Assembly: GCA_051439365.1 (NCBI GenBank)
Contig: JBFRWC010000326.1
Span: 1-16,970, forward strand
Length of the DNA stretch: 16,970 bases
Direction: 5' to 3'
From: JAAHGY01 sp051439365
Lineage (GTDB): Bacteria > Cyanobacteriota > Cyanobacteriia > CAKZMO01
Program-made: the position numbers and the translations under genes
Part shown: positions 8,481-15,051 of the stretch, piece by piece
Layout of the letters: the number at the start of each line of letters is the position of its first letter
Numbering within the stretch: position 1 is the stretch's first letter
The notes under the pieces: model-generated
The model's input: the letters and a program-made list of their open reading frames with translations, nothing else
Told to the model about the DNA's origin: nothing
Databases searched by the model: none

Positions 8481-9488
8481 ATGACCTTATCTTCTTTCTT
8501 ATACAAGCTCAGTTGCCACCGTCAGCGACAGTTTTCGCAGACAAAACCCTGTGGATTTACCCTACTAGAACTGCTAGTGGCCATGTTTCTGGCCAGTGGC
8601 ATTGTTACAGCGCTATTGTTAATGACTAACCAACTCTTGGCTTCGGACCAACGAGAATCGGTTCGGACTGAAGCTCAGCGGAATATGCAAACGGCTCTTG
8701 ACTATATCAAAGCTGAGTTACAACAAGCTGTTTATGTATATGACCAAAACTGCTTGGATGGGACTGATAATGTATGTCCAGGCTTTTTCGGGACTAATGC
8801 AGACATTAATGCGCTGTTGCCCCCTTTAGAAGGCTATGAGACTGCTACTCGACAACCTATTTTGACTTTTTGGAAACAGCAACCACTCCCGGACGATATC
8901 AAAGATTTGTGTGCGGATCTCGCTCCAGATGTAAATGGTCAAGCTAGTCTTGAACTGCTGGACACTAACAACATATCCTGTTCTACAGGCTATGGTTACA
9001 CATTGGTGGTCTATGCCTACAGCGAAAATGGTGATGGTGGTGGGGCTGCTCCTTGGGACGGCACTGGCGGGATTCTCCGATATGAGATGGCGTTGTCTAC
9101 GGATGCGGATATTCTCGATAACTACGTTTCACCGATTGATGGTACTGGCGTTAAGTTTAGAGAGTGGCCGAGTGGCGGTACCCCAACACTCGCTGCTCCG
9201 GAAATGTTAGTCGATTTTGTCGATGATTTTGCAGAGTCTAACTTTACTAGCAACTGTGAGGAGCGATTAGGTACAACTTACTTAAATACCAGTGCGGTTA
9301 ACCCTGAGGGCGAAATCCCGAAAGCAGGCTTTTTTGCTTGTGTGAATACGGCAGCTACGACAGAGACCCGATTTGGAAATCAGGATGTGGTGATCTATCT
9401 GCGTGGTCATGCTAGGGGCACAGCATCCCTGCCCACTCTGCAAACTCAAGTTTTTCTCCGAAGTGTTGTCGGACGTACTCCTAATTAG
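8481..9488 (+). CDS. hpsC: Hormogonium polysaccharide secretion pseudopilin HpsC
   Basis: A 335-residue prepilin-like protein from ATG 8481. A GTG at 8460 and a TTG at 8463 are in frame and would add only seven residues, so the start is not certain. The leader is 25 residues with basic residues, ending in KPCG25|F26TLLE30, which has the conserved Glu at +5. The hydrophobic helix ELLVAMFLASGIVTALLLM follows, then a helix rich in Arg/Glu/Gln with NMQTALDYIKAELQQ. This last block is typical of PilW/GspJ-like minor pseudopilins. A Gly/Asp-rich exported domain with several Cys fills the remainder. It lies 81 bp after hpsB and 35 bp before the fourth pseudopilin. It probably acts in the inner membrane and periplasm with the other HPS pseudopilins. 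The name rests on motif, length and gene order. Confidence 0.85.
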   Translation: MTLSSFLYKLSCHRQRQFSQTKPCGFTLLELLVAMFLASGIVTALLLMTNQLLASDQRESVRTEAQRNMQTALDYIKAELQQAVYVYDQNCLDGTDNVCPGFFGTNADINALLPPLEGYETATRQPILTFWKQQPLPDDIKDLCADLAPDVNGQASLELLDTNNISCSTGYGYTLVVYAYSENGDGGGAAPWDGTGGILRYEMALSTDADILDNYVSPIDGTGVKFREWPSGGTPTLAAPEMLVDFVDDFAESNFTSNCEERLGTTYLNTSAVNPEGEIPKAGFFACVNTAATTETRFGNQDVVIYLRGHARGTASLPTLQTQVFLRSVVGRTPN

Positions 9489-9523
9489 AAAATATTTTGA
9501 TACTTAAAGGTAGGAATAGTGTT

Positions 9524-10096
9524 ATGTACAGATCTAGATTTTCGAACCCAAAGCGTTCAACCTCAGGCATGACCATCTTAGAGGTCATGGTCGTGATAGC
9601 GATTATTGGTATTTTGTCGGCGATCGCCGCTCCGGGGTGGGTGTCCTTCGCCAACCGCCAACGGGCCAATCGGGCCACGGATCAAATCCTACAAGCCATT
9701 CGCTCAGCCCAGGCTGATGCCAGACGCACCCGCCGCAGCCGGGAGGTTACGTTTGAGATGGTTCCGACGGCGGCTGACCCAGATACGCTGATTCCTGCCG
9801 TCAACGGTATCCGCTTGGGAGAGGGCGATTTGAAAGCTGTGGCATTGGAAGTCCTAGACGAAGACGGGACAGTCATTCTCAATACCGAAAATGACACAGA
9901 CATTACCAATGTCCAGTCTGTGACGTTTGAATCGACGGGTGGATTGGATGACAACTTGGACTTGCCAGTCTATATCACGGTGGGGGTGCCCGATCTGGAT
10001 GGAGCGAAAAAGTGCGTGATCATTCGGTCCCTATTGGGAGCGACCCAAACGGCTCGTGATGGGGAATGTACTCCCCCGACCGCCCCAACTTCGTAA
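9524..10096 (+). CDS. GspH/FimT-type minor pseudopilin, possible HpsD
   Basis: A 190-residue prepilin-like protein. ATG 9524 is preceded by AAAGGTAGGA (9506-9515), a good ribosome site, which decides against the in-frame TTG at 9497. The cleavage motif is TSG15|M16TILE20, with Glu at +5, then VMVVIAIIGILSAIAAPGWVSF. The stretch NRQRANRATDQILQAIRSAQADARR that follows is typical of GspH/FimT pseudopilins, which start the pseudopilus tip in type II and type IV systems. Residues about 70-190 should be the beta-sheet domain with two Cys (VPDLDGAKKCVII and DGECT). It is the last of four pseudopilin genes on this strand and likely part of the same transcript. The Nostoc hps locus has a third small pseudopilin called HpsD; equating this gene with it is an inference from order. 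Confidence 0.85.
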   Translation: MYRSRFSNPKRSTSGMTILEVMVVIAIIGILSAIAAPGWVSFANRQRANRATDQILQAIRSAQADARRTRRSREVTFEMVPTAADPDTLIPAVNGIRLGEGDLKAVALEVLDEDGTVILNTENDTDITNVQSVTFESTGGLDDNLDLPVYITVGVPDLDGAKKCVIIRSLLGATQTARDGECTPPTAPTS

Positions 10097-10160
10097 GCTG
10101 TCTTTTCGGTTCTAAACTCTGGTAGAGTATCACTACGGTTTGGGGGTGGGGACTGAAAAA

Positions 10161-11297
10161 ATGATGACACAACCAGATAATCCTGTGATGAGTGGGTCTA
10201 GCCCCAGTCATCGTGCGTTGCAGATTGGATTGCTCTTCGGTGGACAATCCGGTGAACATGCGGTGTCGATTCGGTCGGCCCAGGCGATCGCCCAAGCCCT
10301 CGACGCTGAGACGAATCGCGATCGCTACCAAGTCCAGCCCTTTTACATTCAGCCCAACGGTCTTTGGCAATCTGGTGAGGTGGCTCAGTCGGTGCTTACC
10401 ACTGGAGCTAGCCTTGATCCGACTAGTGAAGCCGCCGAGAAAGGAGGAGGGCCGACGGTGAATCGCTGGCAGTTTCCTCGCGGGGCAGAAACCGTGGACG
10501 TGTGGGTGCCCGTGTTGCATGGCCCCAATGGTGAAGACGGGTCCATGCAAGGATTGTTCCAACTGATGGGGGTGCCCTATGTGGGGTCTGGGATCTTGGC
10601 TTCATCGGTGGGCATGGATAAGTTGGCGATGAAAGCGGCCTTTGCCCAAGCGGGATTGCCCCAAGTGAAGTATGCCGAAGTCACCCGTGCGGAAGTGTGG
10701 TCTAATCCTTGTGTCTTTCCGGCAGTATGCGATCGCCTTGAAACGGACATTGGCTATCCCTGCTTTATCAAGCCTGCCAACCTGGGATCATCGGTGGGCG
10801 TGTTTAAGGTGCGATCGCGGGATGAGCTAGAAAAAGCCCTGGATGAAGCGGCAGGGTACGATCGCCGCCTGATTGTGGAAGCAGGGGTTGATGCCAGGGA
10901 AGTGGAATGTGCGGTACTGGGCAACGATCAGCCCAAAGCCTCGGTGATTGGTGAAATTACCTTTGAGAGTGATTTTTACGACTACGAAACCAAGTACACT
11001 GACGGGATGGCCCAGCTTCACATCCCGGCTCCGGTGCCAGAAGCGATCGCCACCACCCTCCAAGAACGGGCCATCCAAGCCTTCAAAGCACTAGACTGTG
11101 CTGGACTCAGCCGCGTTGATTTCTTCTATGTGGAAGCCACCGGGGAGGTGCTAATTAACGAGATCAACACCTTCCCAGGGTTTACGGCCACGAGTATGTA
11201 TCCGATGTTGTGGGAAGCCACAGGCATTGCCTTTCCCAAACTGGTGGACCGATTAATTCAGCTTGCCCTAGAGCGGCACCAAGAACGAGTGCCGTAG
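10161..11297 (+). CDS. ddl: D-alanine--D-alanine ligase
   Basis: A cytoplasmic ATP-grasp enzyme that joins two D-alanines with ATP for the end of the peptidoglycan stem peptide. From ATG 10161 it has 378 residues, usual for the family. Visible motifs are GGQSGEHAVSIRSA (27-40, with the catalytic Glu32), LHGPNGEDG (119-127), PYVGSG with MDK (139-154), FIKPANLGSSVG (202-213), YDYETKY (273-279, whose Tyr is the D-Ala-type residue instead of the His of VanA-like ligases), SRVDFF (317-322) and NEINTFPGFTATSMYP (333-348). Starts at 10164 or 10188 are also possible; a TTG at 10140 seems less likely. The gene lies 64 bp after the last pseudopilin on the same strand. It may have its own promoter, as it has no functional link to hps. 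Confidence 0.96.
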   Translation: MMTQPDNPVMSGSSPSHRALQIGLLFGGQSGEHAVSIRSAQAIAQALDAETNRDRYQVQPFYIQPNGLWQSGEVAQSVLTTGASLDPTSEAAEKGGGPTVNRWQFPRGAETVDVWVPVLHGPNGEDGSMQGLFQLMGVPYVGSGILASSVGMDKLAMKAAFAQAGLPQVKYAEVTRAEVWSNPCVFPAVCDRLETDIGYPCFIKPANLGSSVGVFKVRSRDELEKALDEAAGYDRRLIVEAGVDAREVECAVLGNDQPKASVIGEITFESDFYDYETKYTDGMAQLHIPAPVPEAIATTLQERAIQAFKALDCAGLSRVDFFYVEATGEVLINEINTFPGFTATSMYPMLWEATGIAFPKLVDRLIQLALERHQERVP

Positions 11298-11309
11298 GGC
11301 CATCCGGTG

Positions 11310-13511
11310 CTATGGATGTAGAGCCTGGGCTAGAGAAATGCAGTTGCGACCATTGAGCTTCGAGTGGTAGAGGGCTTTATCTGCCGCTTGATAGAGGTCA
11401 TCAAGGGTATGGCCATCCAGCGGATATTCGGCAATGCCCACACTGCAGGTCAGGGTCAGGGGAAAAGGGGCTTGGGTGCTAATCGTCGTATGCTGGAGGG
11501 CTTGCATCAGTTGGGTGATGCGGTTGGCTGTTTGTTCTGCACTGGAATCGAACAGGCCCAAGACAAATTCATCGCCGCCCCACCGAGCAATCACGTCCAT
11601 GCGGCGGAAGGTTTGTTGCAGGGCATAGGCGGCATGTCGTAAGGCTTGGTCGCCCACAAGATGGCCATGCTGATCGTTGATTTGCTTAAACCGATCCAAA
11701 TCAAAGATGACAAAGGACATCGGCTTTTGCTGCCGTTCGGCCAAGTAGAGTAAGCGTTTGATATCGGCGGTGGCTTTGCAGCGGTTTGTCAACCCTGTGA
11801 GACTATCCGTGTAGGCTAGGGTATTGAGTAGACGCGATCGCTCCAATCGATTGGACACCCGCGCCATCAACTCCGATCCACAAATTGGTTTTTGCACATA
11901 ATCATCCGCCCCCGCAGCAAACACTTCTTGGACCATGCGGCGATCGGTTTGTTCTGCCAACAGAATAATGGGTAAATCACTCCAGCGGATATCATTTCGC
12001 ACCACCCGACAGAGTTCTAACCCATTCATTCGCTTAGAGTTAACATCTAAAATCAACAAATCAGGGGCGACATTCTCCAAAACGGTCCAAAATTGATCGG
12101 GATCACGATGCAAGGTCGGCGAAAAACCATAGGTAGTGAGCAACTGATCGAGATGGGCCATCACCCCTTCATCATCTACCATCACCAATAGATTGGAATC
12201 GTAGGCTTGATGTTGTTGCAGCACTCGTGTCAGCACATCAAAGACTCCATTGGCAGAGATCGGCTTTTGCAGAAAGCCTTTAGCTCCGAGACGGGCGGCA
12301 TTCAGCCGATCGGTCAATCCCTGTTGCGACGTAAACACAATTACCGGAATCGAGGTATCAATTTGGGTTAACTCTGCCAAAAAACTGAGACCATCTTCCG
12401 CCGTGTTGGGAAAGCAGAGATCGAGCAACACAATGTCGGGACGATAATATTGGACGAGCGATCGCGCATCACTCAACGTCGTCGCCAGCCGCGTATGGAT
12501 ATTTCTCACCGCTGCCAGAGTCCGAATTTCCTCAGACAAGGCCACATCATCATCTACAATCAACAACTGCACCGAATCAAGTGGCATTGGGCGTGGCGCA
12601 AACCCGTTATTGTCGCTGGAATGATCATGGCTGGAATGATTCTGCTGATAATCCTGAATCACCTGAGTTGAAGCCGTCTGAACCAGATGAGTTGAGCAAA
12701 TCGACGGACTTTCCAAGCTATGACGCAAGGCTTGAATGGCCTGAGATAACTGCTGAATTTGTGCGGCATTCAACTGCGTGAACATTTTGAACAGAGCTGT
12801 AATTTGCTCCGCAAACTGAGCCGCATATTCCAGACCCAAATTAGCCAGGGTTCCAGCAAGGGTATGGGCTTCACGAATCGCTCGGTGTTGCAAAGGCATA
12901 GAGCAGGTACCCGTTTGGAGTGTGTCCAAAATAGATTCTAAAATCTGGATACGCTGATAGGCCGTTTGTCGGTATGACATCGAGGAGGGACTAGACCCGC
13001 TGGCTCCCGTGGATGCAACAATCTCGTCCGATAGCAACGATGGTGACGAGAGCAATGGTAATGGTGACGGTGACAGGGACACTGAGGGGGCTGGTGGGAC
13101 TGAGGAACCTGAGGGAACGAAGGAACAACTGCCCGTTAAATCTGCCGAGGCTTTCACCGCTGCTTCCATACGGGCAATCAGCTCATCTGAGGTAAACGGT
13201 TTCAGGACATAATCATCCTTTTCAGGATTGAGTCCCAAAGTATGGGGATTAGGGCAAGCCCGATCAGTGAGCAGGACAACGGGCGGGAGTTGCTGAGTCT
13301 GCAACTCGAGGACATCCGAATCCTCACCTTCTGTGGACTCTTGGTTGAGTGGCCAAACAATTTCATCAACTACCACAACATCTGCCCCCCATTCTACAAT
13401 TTTGCTTGTGTCTATTGTATCCACTGCTACAACTGTCAAGGAGTAACATTTGGTTAACTCCTGTTGTAAAGATCGGGTGACATCAGCCGTTGCAACAACC
13501 AGAACCTTCAC
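11310..13511 (-). CDS. Response regulator diguanylate cyclase, REC-HPt-REC-REC-GGDEF
   Basis: A 733-residue cytoplasmic signalling protein starting at GTG 13511. Domains in order: a REC-like domain (1-120) with D49 and K104 but no acidic pair after its first strand; a Ser/Pro-rich linker (about 124-178); an HPt domain (about 180-268) with H216 in AHTLAG; a second linker; a complete REC (314-432; D320-D322, D364, T394, K416); a third REC (440-555; D446, D447, D489, K541, with Ala519 at the Thr/Ser switch site); and a GGDEF domain (562-730). The active site is GGDEF at 645-649. A product-inhibition I-site, R636-R-M-D639, lies five residues before it. It probably makes c-di-GMP under control of a phosphorelay. 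The first REC may be a poor phosphate acceptor. Its end lies 12 bp from the ddl end. No sensor kinase gene is seen nearby. Confidence 0.93.
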   Translation of the reverse strand: MKVLVVATADVTRSLQQELTKCYSLTVVAVDTIDTSKIVEWGADVVVVDEIVWPLNQESTEGEDSDVLELQTQQLPPVVLLTDRACPNPHTLGLNPEKDDYVLKPFTSDELIARMEAAVKASADLTGSCSFVPSGSSVPPAPSVSLSPSPLPLLSSPSLLSDEIVASTGASGSSPSSMSYRQTAYQRIQILESILDTLQTGTCSMPLQHRAIREAHTLAGTLANLGLEYAAQFAEQITALFKMFTQLNAAQIQQLSQAIQALRHSLESPSICSTHLVQTASTQVIQDYQQNHSSHDHSSDNNGFAPRPMPLDSVQLLIVDDDVALSEEIRTLAAVRNIHTRLATTLSDARSLVQYYRPDIVLLDLCFPNTAEDGLSFLAELTQIDTSIPVIVFTSQQGLTDRLNAARLGAKGFLQKPISANGVFDVLTRVLQQHQAYDSNLLVMVDDEGVMAHLDQLLTTYGFSPTLHRDPDQFWTVLENVAPDLLILDVNSKRMNGLELCRVVRNDIRWSDLPIILLAEQTDRRMVQEVFAAGADDYVQKPICGSELMARVSNRLERSRLLNTLAYTDSLTGLTNRCKATADIKRLLYLAERQQKPMSFVIFDLDRFKQINDQHGHLVGDQALRHAAYALQQTFRRMDVIARWGGDEFVLGLFDSSAEQTANRITQLMQALQHTTISTQAPFPLTLTCSVGIAEYPLDGHTLDDLYQAADKALYHSKLNGRNCISLAQALHP

Positions 13512-14335
13512 ATCTTTGCCCCCATTCCTGACTTGAGTGGATTAACCCTTTGCTGCTGAAAAACATTTCGTATCAAAAAAACATGCTCTCAACTATTTCT
13601 AATATGCCCAAAATAGTGGACATTATTGGACTTGGAGAATTTGAGTTTCACTACAACATTATTATGAAGTATATTGGATTGATAATAATTATGACTACTG
13701 CTGTAATGATGCTCAGGGTTATTCCACCTCTAACATAGGCAGGGACTGGAGTAGGGCGGGTGAAGTGTCCCTTACACCAGGCCCTTAACCAATGTAACCA
13801 TTTCGCTAAACCCGTGGAAATACGGTTTTTTTAATCTTAGGAGATGTATCAAGAATAACGACTGATAGCCCGTCCCTCATTTTGTCAGAGGGGCACACTC
13901 TGGTTTGTTGCACTAGAAGGCAGTCCATTCCAGGGACAGATGGATGCCCATTTCCTGCAAGGAGTCATTCCGTGTTAACGGTGGAGTCAAAGGCATCGAG
14001 TCCAATGGAAAGTTGCGATCGCGCTGCAAACACGTCTCGCGATCGCCGCCGATTCCATTCCTGAAAAAACGCAGGGGCGACACCCGTACAATCTCATCCT
14101 CATCTGCTCCAAAAATGGTAAACGGCTTTGATCCGCTTGTTGCTAGTAGGAATACCAAGACAATCTAGTTGGCGCAAGTGCTCAACCCTAGAAAAACTCT
14201 ATGATACGAATGTAGATTCACACACACAGACACGAACGATATAGGGGGGCATCTCGGTTTTACGTGAAGTCACCGTGAACCCCTACTCAAGTTCAATAAA
14301 GCTGTTGTCAACAACTATGAATTTTCTTGTGTGGG
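13512..14335. other. Long spacer with AT-rich part, no firm gene
   Basis: This stretch separates the GGDEF gene from the 164-residue gene. Positions 13550-13738 are AT-rich and open on the plus strand (51 residues from ATG 13583, with one hydrophobic stretch near the end), but there is no ribosome site and composition alone does not support a gene. Positions 13880-14165 are GC-richer, carry two GCGATCGC octamers, and are open in several frames on both strands. That could be a decayed gene. I recognise nothing in any frame. A terminator-like hairpin lies at 13808-13832. Confidence 0.5.
13808..13832 (+). terminator. Terminator-like hairpin with T-run
   Basis: AAACC-C-GT (13808-13815) pairs with ACGGTTT (13822-13828) over a GGAAAT loop and one bulged C, and a run of seven T follows (13826-13832). 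The stem is short and no certain plus-strand gene ends here, so it may mark the end of a small transcript or be chance. Confidence 0.35.
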
Positions 14336-14336
14336 C

Positions 14337-14366
14337 TTCATAAACTACCTAGACTGCAAATATACT
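14337..14366 (+). promoter_or_regulatory. Candidate promoter of the 164-residue gene
   Basis: TATACT (14361-14366) matches five of six bases of the sigma-70 -10 box. TTCATA (14337-14342), 18 bases before it, matches four of six of the -35 box. It would give a leader of about 100 bases. A palindrome overlaps the -10 box. Confidence 0.4.
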
Positions 14367-14383
14367 TAGAACGATCTAAGTAT
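14362..14383. promoter_or_regulatory. Palindrome overlapping the -10 box, possible operator
   Basis: ATACTTAGA (14362-14370) and TCTAAGTAT (14375-14383) are perfect 9-base inverted repeats around ACGA. A 22-bp palindrome over a promoter is the usual form of a binding site for a dimeric repressor. If transcribed it could instead fold as a leader hairpin. Confidence 0.5.
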
Positions 14384-14472
14384 CCAGAGAATTAGCACAC
14401 AGAAATCTTACTGATCCTGTCCGCTTGGCTCTGGTTTGTGTGTTTAAGTGTGTTTTCCCAGAGGTGTTTTAG

Positions 14473-14967
14473 ATGGTAGCCTCTTCCCTGTCTGTGAATA
14501 GTTCAAGTATGAGTGCGAGCGCGCCTCCCCTTTTTCCTGATATTGCGGATCAACAAGCCCGTTGGGTGTTAAGCCAAATTCAAAATGGCCACCTATTGAC
14601 GGTTGACAGTAAGCGACGCAATGGGTTGATTATTTGCAAGCCTTTCCATGCTGAATTTGCAGGACCAGGCGCAACGATTGGCGGTAGTCTAGATTTGGAT
14701 TGCCGGGAAATCGTGGCGATTGGCCAACTCTCGGTGCAATTTCCTCGGTCCTACGAGGAGAGCCACAAGGCGTATTGTGTTCGGCAAGCGTGGAACCGCC
14801 TAATCCATAGTTTTACCCAGCTTGAGTCGTCCAGCCATCGAGCCAAGAAGGTTCTAACCCAGTTTGAACTTTACTTTGGTAAGGAGACGGTTATCAAGAT
14901 TCCCGATCAGGTTTTGGCACTATTGGCTAGAGTATCGCCTCAAACCATCCTATCGAAACGGCTGTAG
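14473..14967 (+). CDS. Protein of unknown function, 164 residues
   Basis: I do not recognise this protein. The ATG has a GAGG ribosome site (14461-14464) eight bases before it. The first 20 residues are Ser/Ala-rich and probably disordered. Then comes a helix-like segment (ADQQARWVLSQIQNG), a Gly-rich middle (AEFAGPGATIGGSLDLD, about 60-76) and a charged, helical C-terminal half with SYEESHKAYCVRQAWNRLI (93-111) and a hydrophobic end near 143-160. There is no membrane helix, no signal peptide, and no known active-site motif. Cys55, Cys77 and Cys102 are spread out and do not form a metal-binding pattern. It is transcribed alone, from a candidate promoter with a palindrome, and ends before a strong terminator facing argS. 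A soluble, regulated cytoplasmic protein fits; its function is unknown. Confidence 0.75.
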   Translation: MVASSLSVNSSSMSASAPPLFPDIADQQARWVLSQIQNGHLLTVDSKRRNGLIICKPFHAEFAGPGATIGGSLDLDCREIVAIGQLSVQFPRSYEESHKAYCVRQAWNRLIHSFTQLESSSHRAKKVLTQFELYFGKETVIKIPDQVLALLARVSPQTILSKRL

Positions 14968-14995
14968 CGCAGTACAGTTGCTTTGACTTGGAGCG

Positions 14996-15028
14996 AGATC
15001 CCCGGATTCTTAAAGAATCCGGGGATCT
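14996..15028. terminator. Strong, probably bidirectional terminator
   Basis: Perfect 16-base arms, 14996-15011 (AGATCCCCGGATTCTT) and 15013-15028, form a GC-rich stem with a very tight loop. It lies between the convergent 164-residue gene and argS, and TTT ends the plus-strand side (15028-15030). The minus-strand side has fewer T. It can serve both genes. Confidence 0.85.
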
Positions 15029-15051
15029 TTAACGGGATCTCTAACTGTTGA

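Noticed and set aside
10020..10562. Minus-strand frame of 180 residues over ddl
   Set aside because: It is a shadow of the ligase gene, whose motifs are complete on the plus strand.
12610..12645. Direct repeat of GCTGGAATGAT in the cyclase gene
   Set aside because: A small duplication within the second His/Ser/Asp-rich linker, explained by low-complexity coding.
13009..13212. Asp/Gly-rich plus-strand frames resembling a Ca-binding repeat
   Set aside because: This is the reverse complement of the Ser/Pro-rich linker of the GGDEF protein, so the repeat pattern comes from low-complexity coding on the minus strand.
13944..14168. Plus-strand frame of 74 residues in the spacer
   Set aside because: It overlaps open frames on the other strand, has no ribosome site, and its sequence suggests nothing known.
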